From NCBI GenBank assembly GCA_964502785.1, contig CAZCXW010000002.1, positions 1 to 52,714 of the forward strand: 52,714 nucleotides of DNA, written 5' to 3'. A model generated the notes under the pieces. That model did not search any database and was not told where the DNA came from. It saw nothing but the letters and a program-made list of their open reading frames with translations. Below are positions 42,801-49,675 of this stretch, one piece after another (positions within the stretch are counted from its first letter, which is position 1; every line of letters begins with the position of its first letter). Source of the stretch: JAGVYE01 sp964502785. Its GTDB lineage: Archaea > Nanobdellota > Nanobdellia > Woesearchaeales > GW2011-AR9. Made by a program: the position numbers and the translations under genes.

Positions 42801-43217
42801 ACGGTCAACATTGATATCTCCCAATGCTGAAGCGATTTCCTCTTGATTTAATTGGTTGACGAACGGATAATTGACCTGGAAGCGGAATGTCCCTTCATTC
42901 ACCCCATCAGGTAAAGGGCTTACATACGAACAGGTTGTTTCCAGGCCATTTTCAGTGCAGGATGTAAAAGGCTGCTCATTTCTGCCGATTTTCAATTTAA
43001 CATTTTCCGCGGCAACAGGAAGAGGCGCGTCGCGGATAACCGCATCCACAACCCACGTATCGCCATTTCCATCGATGAAATTGGCAACGCCATCGCCGCC
43101 AGTATTGCGCGTGATGCGCACGGACGCGGCCATCGCCTGCGCAGAATAAAATGGCATCGTCAAAACTAACAGAATCATAAACAGTCCAAAGCTTTGCGTG
43201 TATGGTGCAGATTTCAT
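39888..43217 (-). CDS. Exported Ig-repeat protein (1,109 residues)
   Basis: Signal peptide in the first 31 residues (FGLFMILLVLTMPFYSAQAMA). About residues 35-620 consist of at least four Ig/cadherin-like repeats of 110-130 residues, each opening with a D-x-x-P-P-x-I type strand (VDFAAPDIRNF, TVPPRIISF, ETPPRIQEF) and containing paired cysteines (CTENGLETTC, CVDSTEGKNC). The C-terminal 400 residues are cysteine-rich with several hydrophobic stretches and then a Glu/Gln/Pro-rich end. It is likely a cell-surface protein. Its ATG overlaps the stop of the upstream pilin-like gene (ATGA), so they are translated together. Confidence 0.78.
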   Translation of the reverse strand: MKSAPYTQSFGLFMILLVLTMPFYSAQAMAASVRITRNTGGDGVANFIDGNGDTWVVDAVIRDAPLPVAAENVKLKIGRNEQPFTSCTENGLETTCSYVSPLPDGVNEGTFRFQVNYPFVNQLNQEEIASALGDINVDRSNPTVVINRLEQRAEGKLFFDFTASDQITAGKPAVGLKEIRIIDAESSAVVFSINDQNGLTLGSSRFDFLTDGVTQGLLPISLQGEGTHTFRVVAEDQLGHQGEARKSINVDFAAPDIRNFNFTSLKEFIGEEQIVSDMSLFILEKNGLSPAQVLAFSNDADLVDKPAARCQKINREDNLWQCTWDGVSVKPSANVEVSFKAMDSFGNTAEKTLSNSFTSDTVPPRIISFATERTFGGTSYVKSNTARYGKNKLFLSVAEEVAGIEKDDIRLNINAFGGDSSVPPNECVDSTEGKNCFWELGGAVVSPEALVSFTRFQDKVGNEGGAQELKMKVDETPPRIQEFKAFGVSEAGVKDYFQSQDKLRLEFMAEEDSGLTILVYLKWLVDNAELNHPETSLTEHLGDGWQVFTEDACVRDEKNEKIWKCVVETESLKSGIGNDLDLRIRIRDTAGNEAEQWPEPDKIKNVKGTSGENFKFRLLGLTAEESPDHWDTGTRTNLLPFIDLDVVKLFPARMPVEVRLKRTTATAEILNLELPEGACQAKEGQEHAPEINRNLIIKRVTPDGSDKGNPTIVLEFKTFDPSSIVKKEGEFKEREFEYTCQLLLFSKVGRDAVRAAEIQDVPVTVKFAYSVQGALDETIDAKVQELKDDVFFKIANSLSVLNDILKWIKFVVDFVTVITALEQIVSLVRDEFRAVADVAENTVVGGPVGAALRGACIQVAGTTKVSWEFLKVLQVPAMIFSCNPNAFKPAGLSEGDKGSPVPLNFVYWWQNNILTAYNIWTLREFVAPAESLYENMYLSAFGLCVPGIIFNIEKARELQCRRIVCYQKEVPAGIATFDACDKLHDLQMCEFVFGPLFEIALPGLAVAAYLGKLIKSALQSPLGLINIAELFLCDLNCFVPAAPGLVTACKVARGIQKGLGIIDTIAGAIQSPPSVTESPYCSQVENMEDEKEKKQEEVETPQPEVQTQG

Positions 43218-45730
43218 GTCGAACTGAAGACAACGGGCAAAGCCGCCCGAACTTCCGGCCTTCGTGAAACTTTTTCAATCTCTCCCGGGATGCTCAAATC
43301 CTCGATGACCCGCCCATTGATAGGGACATCTTTTTTCAGGCAGGCATCAAAAAGTACCTCTGCAAGCTGTGATAGGCAGCCCACTCCCGGCAGGCACAAC
43401 ACGCCCGCGCATTCATATTGAGTTGAAGGGATAGTAGAAGGGACTGATGACAAGTCCTGCGCCAGCAGAGTTAATGTTAATCTGCTTGAACCATAGAGAT
43501 CATCAGGCGTGACGATCAGATACGTCGAAGGCGTGTTCCAATTGACATTCCCGCTCACGTAACGATCCAGCCTGCTTTCTTCTACATTGAAGCACTGCTG
43601 CTTCTCGATCGTCAAAATCTGATAATTCATGCAGCGCTCTTCTTGAGGGATAAGCAAAGGCTGCGTGTTTGTTATGATGCCCGTAACTTTATACTTTCCC
43701 GGCGCGAGATTGATTTCTTGTTCTTCAATTCCCTTTAAACTTACCGTCGCAAAGAAATCATCGCCGATAACCTTCGGCTGAAATCCCTCGACTCTTTCTA
43801 ACGTTAACAAGACCTCTTCTGTTTCACGCAAAGGCCGGGCATTGCTTCCAAGATAATAATTATGCATCAACGCCAAACTCCCATTCGCCGCGCGCTGTAG
43901 GAGCGGTTCATCTGTGAACAAACTATTGCCTTGGTTAGAGAAACAGTGCTCGGGAAGCTCTTCGCAGCGGATATCCGCAAAAGGGAGAACGCTTAACCCT
44001 ACGGAAGGAGAGACCGTATACTTGCATTGCAAGGCCGTGATGCATTTGTTTAATTCTTTCACCTGCACAGAAACTTTCATCTTCTTTATGCGGTCTAATT
44101 CGATAGCTTTCTGCCGCTCTCCATTCGGCAGTGAGACAGCCTGCCCGACAGCAATCGGCTCGCTTTGAAATTTATAAGTATCGATAGGATAATAATTTGT
44201 GAGATATTCAGGCTTGACGAAATTAATGACCCCGCCGTACACCGTAGGATAAGCGCTTTCCACTGCTCCCTGCGGATCGGTAACCCCTATCTCGCATTCG
44301 TCCTGCTCAGGAATAGTAAAGCCAATTTTAACTTTCTCCAAAGGCTCTTTTGTAAAACTATCCACAACGACGGTCTTGATCAGCGCAGAACGACGCTGTT
44401 CGGTATTGCAGGCGAGAGGAGTTATTTTCTTGGGATAATACTCTCTTACAACATCAATTTCTGCGGGAGCATTATTGCGGATGTTAGCCTCCAACGCAAA
44501 GAAGAAATCATAACCTTCTCCGCCAAAGGCGTACGGATCATGGATCGTGACAAGGACAGGATAGCTGGCATCGTAATGCGTTTCATAACGCTGATGGGCA
44601 AAGTTTAAGACATCCCATTTCACAGCCTGATGATCGGGACGGATGATCCCGTCGGCATCACTGTTCGTGGAAAAATAGATCGGCCAGCCAAAATAATCGA
44701 AACTCACTTCCACATCTTCTGCTCCTGTCAAAGGCAGAACGGCATTATCTGTCGTCCGCTGCAATTGCAGATTGCCTTCCGGATATATGGTATAATAAAA
44801 ATTGCTGCTCCCTAAAAACCGCAGCATCGGCACGTAAGAAGCAAGCAATCCTTGAAATTTGCTCTTGAGAAGAGATTCACTCCAGGAAAGAACCGAGATA
44901 AATTCATAGCTTGCATCAGAAATCGGCGCGAAGGAATTAGCATCCTTTTTTGAATAAATAGAAATTAATTCCATCCCTTGTTTTTCCAAAAAACGGTAAT
45001 TCTCCTGCGCTGTCCTTATTTTCTCCGCAACATCGTAATAATGGGCCAATGATAAAGGAATCCTTGCGCCAAAAGAATGGAAAGTCGTCTGAGCTTCGCC
45101 TTGCGCAGCATCCACATCCATTTTAAGGATAAGAACTACCGACTCCTCGCCGACCAAAACTTCCACCTCCCGCGGACTCCCCTTAAGAGAAGGAATTGTG
45201 AAGCCTTGTTCTGCAAAAAGGGCATAATCCTGCAAACAGCCATCTATTTTTTCATTGACAAAACGGATTAATTGCCCTTCGATGCTCAATTGAGAATCAT
45301 CTTTAAGAAATAATTTTGGCTTTGCCGAAGCAGCAGATACTTTGTCATCCCTGTTTTTCTCTGGATTATACCACCAGTATGGAATTTTTGCTGGATCCAT
45401 ATTCAGACCGATAGATTCTGTAGGCTCGGAAGGAGAAAAGTCGCCCAAAACGTCAGGATAAATATATCCGCCTTGCTGGCCGAGAACGAGCAGGCCCTGT
45501 TTGCCAACCTGATATAAACAATTCTCCGTATAAGATTGGATCGGCTGGAAGACCTGAGGGACGGTGACGATAGCCGCTTGCAGTTCTGGCTCAAGACTCT
45601 GAACCGCGCTCCTTTTCGTGAGATAAAATATTCCTGCGGAAACGAACAAAAGAACGATCGCAACGATAATAAAAATAGTAACCTGCCCTTTAGAACTACT
45701 TCTATCCAAAACACCTCTTTTAATGTTCAT
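43214..45730 (-). CDS. Pilin-like anchored exported protein (838 residues)
   Basis: The N-terminus has SSSKGQVTIFIIVAIVLLFVSAG, a KG-hydrophobic anchor like that of the 26191-27213 product. Residues about 50-240 align with the same protein: YTENCLYQVGKQGLLVLGQQ, then GGYIYPD, FVNEKIDGCLQDYALFAEQG. It then has a transthyretin-like domain (VVDSFTKEPLEKVKIGFTIP), beta-rich segments and a C-terminal cysteine pair region (CAGVLCLPGVGC). I prefer the ATG at 45730, about 29 nt from the TATA box cgtttaaatacc (45755-45766); the ATG at 45739 is in frame. Operon with the Ig-repeat protein. Confidence 0.78.
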   Translation of the reverse strand: MNIKRGVLDRSSSKGQVTIFIIVAIVLLFVSAGIFYLTKRSAVQSLEPELQAAIVTVPQVFQPIQSYTENCLYQVGKQGLLVLGQQGGYIYPDVLGDFSPSEPTESIGLNMDPAKIPYWWYNPEKNRDDKVSAASAKPKLFLKDDSQLSIEGQLIRFVNEKIDGCLQDYALFAEQGFTIPSLKGSPREVEVLVGEESVVLILKMDVDAAQGEAQTTFHSFGARIPLSLAHYYDVAEKIRTAQENYRFLEKQGMELISIYSKKDANSFAPISDASYEFISVLSWSESLLKSKFQGLLASYVPMLRFLGSSNFYYTIYPEGNLQLQRTTDNAVLPLTGAEDVEVSFDYFGWPIYFSTNSDADGIIRPDHQAVKWDVLNFAHQRYETHYDASYPVLVTIHDPYAFGGEGYDFFFALEANIRNNAPAEIDVVREYYPKKITPLACNTEQRRSALIKTVVVDSFTKEPLEKVKIGFTIPEQDECEIGVTDPQGAVESAYPTVYGGVINFVKPEYLTNYYPIDTYKFQSEPIAVGQAVSLPNGERQKAIELDRIKKMKVSVQVKELNKCITALQCKYTVSPSVGLSVLPFADIRCEELPEHCFSNQGNSLFTDEPLLQRAANGSLALMHNYYLGSNARPLRETEEVLLTLERVEGFQPKVIGDDFFATVSLKGIEEQEINLAPGKYKVTGIITNTQPLLIPQEERCMNYQILTIEKQQCFNVEESRLDRYVSGNVNWNTPSTYLIVTPDDLYGSSRLTLTLLAQDLSSVPSTIPSTQYECAGVLCLPGVGCLSQLAEVLFDACLKKDVPINGRVIEDLSIPGEIEKVSRRPEVRAALPVVFSST

Positions 45731-45754
45731 AGTATGCATCCCAGAAAAGAATAA

Positions 45755-45766
45755 AGGTATTTAAAC
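45755..45766 (-). promoter_or_regulatory. TATA box of the 838-residue/1,109-residue exported protein operon
   Basis: Minus-strand cgtttaaatacc, about 29 nt before the ATG at 45730. It is downstream of the structured element at 45797-45923, so that element is not part of this gene's leader. Confidence 0.6.
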
Positions 45767-45796
45767 GTTGCTGTTGGATTAGAGGGAGAAATTTGA

Positions 45797-45923
45797 AGAG
45801 AATACCGCCGCCATGGCCAAGATGTAACCTGAGAACTGCCATTCGTAAGACCTGTTGGTAGGTGCCGCCTTCAATGATTTCTTCCTGAGCGGCACAAAGG
45901 TTACGGCCAAGGCGGTATTCTCT
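45797..45923 (-). ncRNA. Candidate structured RNA or large nested palindrome
   Basis: Ends AGAGAATACCGCC/GGCGGTATTCTCT form a perfect 13-bp helix. Inside are GTAACCT/AGGTTAC (45824-45830/45898-45904) and GTGCCGC/GCGGCAC (45862-45868/45889-45895), with GGCC/GGCC possible between. On the minus strand a TATA-like gtctataaac (45945-45954) lies 26 nt before the first helix strand, the right spacing for a transcript that begins there. The TATA-like bases are, however, also the last codons of the neighbouring ORF. I recognise no 5S, SRP, RNase P or tRNA features. It could instead be another palindromic mobile element or a terminator. Confidence 0.45.
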
Positions 45924-45927
45924 GTGC

Positions 45928-46410
45928 CTAAGGTTTGCAAGTGCGTTTATAGACTTCGCATTTCGGACAAGGATTGGTTTGACAATGTTCTCCCATGAGT
46001 TCCTTAAATTCAAATTCCGAAATATGTCCTGCATCACGTTTGATTTTTATCATCTTTATAATGAACCCATTACCTCTTTTTACTTCTGCTTTCAATCTTT
46101 CTTTTGGTATCTCCGTAAAAGTTGATGAAAGTTCATGATAATCTCTTATGCCATAATTCCGCAAAGCATACGGCGGGAAACCACCCGTTTCCTGGTCAAT
46201 CATTTTTTCAATTTGTTTTTTATATTTTAACATATAAGGATATTTCTCAGCAAGTAATTGAAACTGCTGATGTATAGAAAAAATATCCCCCGATAACACC
46301 CCTTTTACACCATTTTCAGAATCTATTCCTAATATCCTTAAGAATTTTAAAACATTATCTAATCCTGTTAACCCATCCATAAGCTCTTTTGAACTATAAG
46401 GTATAAACAT
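45928..46410 (-). CDS. Unrecognised small protein with C-terminal cysteines
   Basis: A 160-residue protein opening MFIPYSSKELMDGLTG, mostly helical, ending CQTNPCPKCEVYKRTC (a possible metal-binding or redox end). The family is unknown. The frame stays open upstream of the chosen ATG back to a TAG at about 46567-46569, and beyond that to the TAG ending metG, all in the same frame. So the gene could be the intact end of a longer decayed gene. No clear promoter precedes the ATG. Confidence 0.5.
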   Translation of the reverse strand: MFIPYSSKELMDGLTGLDNVLKFLRILGIDSENGVKGVLSGDIFSIHQQFQLLAEKYPYMLKYKKQIEKMIDQETGGFPPYALRNYGIRDYHELSSTFTEIPKERLKAEVKRGNGFIIKMIKIKRDAGHISEFEFKELMGEHCQTNPCPKCEVYKRTCKP

Positions 46411-46698
46411 ATCATCATGGATCGTAACATCTCTTCCATAATTTTCACGGATAAACTCAGCAATTTGCTGAGGGGTAGCTTCGCCGGATTTTAATGCGCC
46501 TCCATTAAGCAGAATTAAATGTAAATCTTCTAATTCTTCTCTTATTTGTTGAAATTTTCGAAGCTAAGCCATTGCTCGCAAATAGTTAAGATCAAAAAAT
46601 CTTCGAATAAGCTGACGATATTCAGTCAGATTCACAAAGAATTTTTTGCTGAGAAAATCGGCCCGCCACCTGCTCTGCCGATAAGTTAACAGTGTCCT
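46411..46698 (-). other. Region between metG and the small ORF: open frame with an in-frame TAG
   Basis: In the metG frame, translation past the stop would give about 43 codons, a TAG (46567-46569), and about 52 codons leading into the ORF at 45928-46410. The first part (ADFLSKKFFVNLTEYRQLIR) and second part (RKFQQIREELEDLHLILLNG) look protein-like but have no start codon. Either a decayed gene or an unusually long spacer. Confidence 0.4.
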
Positions 46699-49455
46699 CT
46701 AGAATATTCCTGCTCCTTCTTTCACTCCTTTGACAGTTATACCAACCAACTCTTTCTCTTCGTAGAGAACTTTTCTCTTATGAACATCCATCTTTAATTT
46801 CTTAAACTCATCGAAAGTCACTTCTCCTATTCTTCGCTCCAAACCTGCAAATTTAAATTCTTGTCCCAAGGATACTTTTCCCTCGGGATGCAAAAGAGCA
46901 ATATCTTTTCCATCATCCGCAACTAAGATCATTGCTTGGCTCTCCACTCCGCGAATAACGGCGTTTTTCATGTTGACGCAAAAAACCACGATTTGTCCTT
47001 TCAATTCATCTGGACGAAAATGCTTTTTAATACCGGCGACAACCTGCCTTTTTTTTATTTCCTTGCCAAAATCAACTGTCAGCAGATACAACGAATCAGC
47101 GTTAGGATGATCTTTAACTTCAATAATTTTACCTACAGATAAGTGCAATGGAAATTCTTTTTTTTCTTTAGTTCTCTGTTTTTCTTGACTAATTTTATTT
47201 TCTTGACCAAGAACAGTATATGTTCCGCCATTAAACTTTACAATCAATTCACAGGTTTCATGTACGGCATCATCCATCGTTTTGTCAGAGATTTCATTGT
47301 TGCCGATGGCAACTAACACCACATTTTTGGTTAGAGGTGTTGTAGCCGTTTCCTTGCATTGTCGTGAAAATCTTCCAAGGATTCTTTTGTCATCGGCATA
47401 AATTACCTCGCCTTGAGGTAATTTTTCAATGGTTCCATTTAAGTCCGTAAAATGTTCTTTAACGGATGACAAACGAATGCTAATATTGCCTTCGATCTTG
47501 CTGAGGTCATGTGTAGCCATGGCAATCCCGCTTTTTAAAGAAATGAGGTTATAAATGTCAACAACAGTATTAATCTGCGGCAGTTTCCCTTTCTCTTTGA
47601 TGATTCTCAGCAGATTTTCAACAGCATTTGGATTTTGTATAGAATCTACATGTGTCTTTTCGTTGATATGATGATATTCAGCAAGAATGTTTTTGTGTTG
47701 TAACGTTACGATCTCTTTTTCTGATTGCTTCTTTAATTTTTCAATACCTTCGTGCTTTTTCTTAACGGTAAGATTATGTATCTGCGCAATGCGAACTTTT
47801 ACACCTAATTTTTCTGTTTCGGGAACTGCAGTGTAAGAAATACGATGTTCTTTTACTTCTTCCTTATGCCTCTCGACTTTAGCAACCAATAATTCCACGT
47901 GAGACATTTTTCCTTTCCAATCAAACGCTAAATCTTTCCACGATAAGCTCTTCCCGCCCAGCGCTTTGAAAACTTTTTGGCTAAATTCAGGAATGATCGG
48001 ATTGACCACAATCGCTAAGTTCCGCGCAAGATTCACACAAAGCCCAACATATCCCGCCTTTATCTCTTTCTCTTTCCACGGCTCTTTCTCTTGGAAGTAC
48101 GCATTGCCGATATCCGCAATCTGCAGAATAGTTTTTACCGCCGATTTGAAATCCAGCTGTTGGTAATGGCATTTAACTTCAGCAAGCAATTCCTCAATCT
48201 TTTTCACGAAAGCCCCTTCTACAGCTATATCTTCAATAGCGCCATAGTTTTTATGCGCAAACGTTAATACTCGATAACAAAAATTGCCGATGTTCCCCGT
48301 CAACACATTATTATTAACCGCCACAAAATCATCAAAATTCAAATCAACATCAACAACCTTTTGGTCTAAATGCCCCGCATAATAAAAACGCAGCGCTTCC
48401 GCAGGATAGAGTTTTAAGAAATCCTTCGCCGTCAGGAACGTGCCGCGCGATTTGCTCATCTTCTGCCCATTTATCGTGATATGCCCATGCGTTGTAAGTT
48501 TCGGCAAAGGAATATTCAACGCAATAAATTCCGCCGGCCAGAAAAGGTAATGGAAATAAGCAATATCTTTGCCGATGATATGATGGACATATCCTTTATA
48601 GACATAGTCCTGCCATTTTTCTTTATTCTTGTCGCAATAATTCTTCAGTGAAGCTAAATAACCAATAGGAGCATCCAACCACACGTAAAAGTACTTCTGT
48701 TGTCCCGTTTCTTTTACCGAATTAGGAATTTCAAATCCAAAATAAGGGCCGTCGCGAGAGATGCACCAATCCTCTAAGCCTTTGTCAATCCATTCATTAA
48801 GCCAGTTACGAACTTCAGGCTGAATGGAAGAGTTTTCATCATTAATCCACTTCTTCAGCGGTAAAGAAAATGAGCTTAATTTAAAGAAATAATGGGTTGA
48901 CTTTTTAAGCACTGGTTTGGTTTTCGTGATTACAGAATAAGGATTCTTTAAATCCGTGGGATTGTACGTAGCCCCGCATTTCTCGCAGACATCTCCATAC
49001 TGATCTTCTGCTTTACATTTTGGACAAGTTCCTTTAATGAAACGATCTGGCAAGAAACGTTTTGCCTGCTCATCATATAATTGAGATATTTCTTTGGTGT
49101 AAATGTGCCCTTTTTTCTTCAATTCCGCAAAAAACCATTCAGAGAGCTCTTTATTTTCCTGAGAATGGGTTTTATAATAATTATCAAATTCAATAAGAAA
49201 TGATTTGAAATCATGCTGATGCTCTTTCCAGTATTTTTCAACGAAAACTTCTGGTTTCTCGCCCGCTTTTTGCGCATTAATTTCAATCGGTGTCCCATGC
49301 ATATCAGAAGCGCAGATGTATAACGCTTTTTCACCAATGAGCTTTAAGAAACGAGTATAGATATCTGCTTGGATGTACTCTAACAAATGTCCGATATGGA
49401 TGCTGCCGTTAGCGTAAGGTAAAGCTGCAGTAATAACATGATTTTTCTTCATCAT
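46699..49455 (-). CDS. metG: Methionyl-tRNA synthetase with B3/4-like and tRNA-binding domains
   Basis: A 918-residue enzyme that charges tRNA-Met. The catalytic core (1-545) has HIGH at 20-23, a zinc knuckle C144/C147/C157/C160, and KMSKS at 332-336, then the anticodon-binding helices. Residues about 545-745 match a B3/4 domain (the fold of the PheRS beta-chain editing region): INTVVDIYNLISLKSGIAMA, ADDKRILGRFSRQCKETA, NNEISDKTMDDAVHETCELI. Residues about 768-868 are an EMAP/Trbp111-type tRNA-binding domain (LHLSVGKIIEVKDHPNADSL, VVFCVNMKNAVIRGVESQAM). A B3/4 insertion in MetRS is unusual; it could edit misacylated tRNA or bind tRNA. ATG at 49455 or 49452; a TATA-like attataaatatg (about 49482-49493) lies upstream. 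Confidence 0.9.
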   Translation of the reverse strand: MMKKNHVITAALPYANGSIHIGHLLEYIQADIYTRFLKLIGEKALYICASDMHGTPIEINAQKAGEKPEVFVEKYWKEHQHDFKSFLIEFDNYYKTHSQENKELSEWFFAELKKKGHIYTKEISQLYDEQAKRFLPDRFIKGTCPKCKAEDQYGDVCEKCGATYNPTDLKNPYSVITKTKPVLKKSTHYFFKLSSFSLPLKKWINDENSSIQPEVRNWLNEWIDKGLEDWCISRDGPYFGFEIPNSVKETGQQKYFYVWLDAPIGYLASLKNYCDKNKEKWQDYVYKGYVHHIIGKDIAYFHYLFWPAEFIALNIPLPKLTTHGHITINGQKMSKSRGTFLTAKDFLKLYPAEALRFYYAGHLDQKVVDVDLNFDDFVAVNNNVLTGNIGNFCYRVLTFAHKNYGAIEDIAVEGAFVKKIEELLAEVKCHYQQLDFKSAVKTILQIADIGNAYFQEKEPWKEKEIKAGYVGLCVNLARNLAIVVNPIIPEFSQKVFKALGGKSLSWKDLAFDWKGKMSHVELLVAKVERHKEEVKEHRISYTAVPETEKLGVKVRIAQIHNLTVKKKHEGIEKLKKQSEKEIVTLQHKNILAEYHHINEKTHVDSIQNPNAVENLLRIIKEKGKLPQINTVVDIYNLISLKSGIAMATHDLSKIEGNISIRLSSVKEHFTDLNGTIEKLPQGEVIYADDKRILGRFSRQCKETATTPLTKNVVLVAIGNNEISDKTMDDAVHETCELIVKFNGGTYTVLGQENKISQEKQRTKEKKEFPLHLSVGKIIEVKDHPNADSLYLLTVDFGKEIKKRQVVAGIKKHFRPDELKGQIVVFCVNMKNAVIRGVESQAMILVADDGKDIALLHPEGKVSLGQEFKFAGLERRIGEVTFDEFKKLKMDVHKRKVLYEEKELVGITVKGVKEGAGIF

Positions 49456-49675
49456 AAGTATTCTTATAAGGTTTATTTTATCATATTTATAATGGTTTTG
49501 TTCAGCAATCCATCACAGCAAGAAACCGAGAAAGAGACTGCGATGCAGTTATCGCATCATAACCATAGTCGTTACATTTGGCATTTGGCTTTTCATAAAT
49601 CAACAAGAATAGAAAAGAATATTTAAATGTTTATGGGAGAAAGGCATAAATAATCTTTGTTCTTGCCTTTCATTC
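49456..49675. promoter_or_regulatory. Divergent promoter region, metG / HExxH gene
   Basis: About 220 bp. Leftward TATA-like attataaatatg at 49482-49493 serves metG; rightward gcataaataatc at about 49646-49655 lies some 26 nt before the ATG at 49676. A second rightward aatatttaaatg sits at about 49617-49628. The middle has no gene. Confidence 0.5.

Noticed and set aside
45797..45923. RNase P RNA, SRP RNA or 5S rRNA
   Set aside because: The nested helices lack the conserved sequence cores of these RNAs (no GAGGAAAGUC/ACAGA, no SRP GGAAG-AGCAG loop, no 5S loop C).
45720..46037. 105-residue minus-strand ORF
   Set aside because: It overlaps the structured element, the TATA box and the 45928-46410 ORF in another frame; its sequence is the translation of the palindrome.
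46411..46701. Pyrrolysine-type TAG read-through from metG
   Set aside because: TAG is the normal stop of uS13 and metG here, no pyl genes are visible, and the sequence after the metG stop resembles no MetRS extension.
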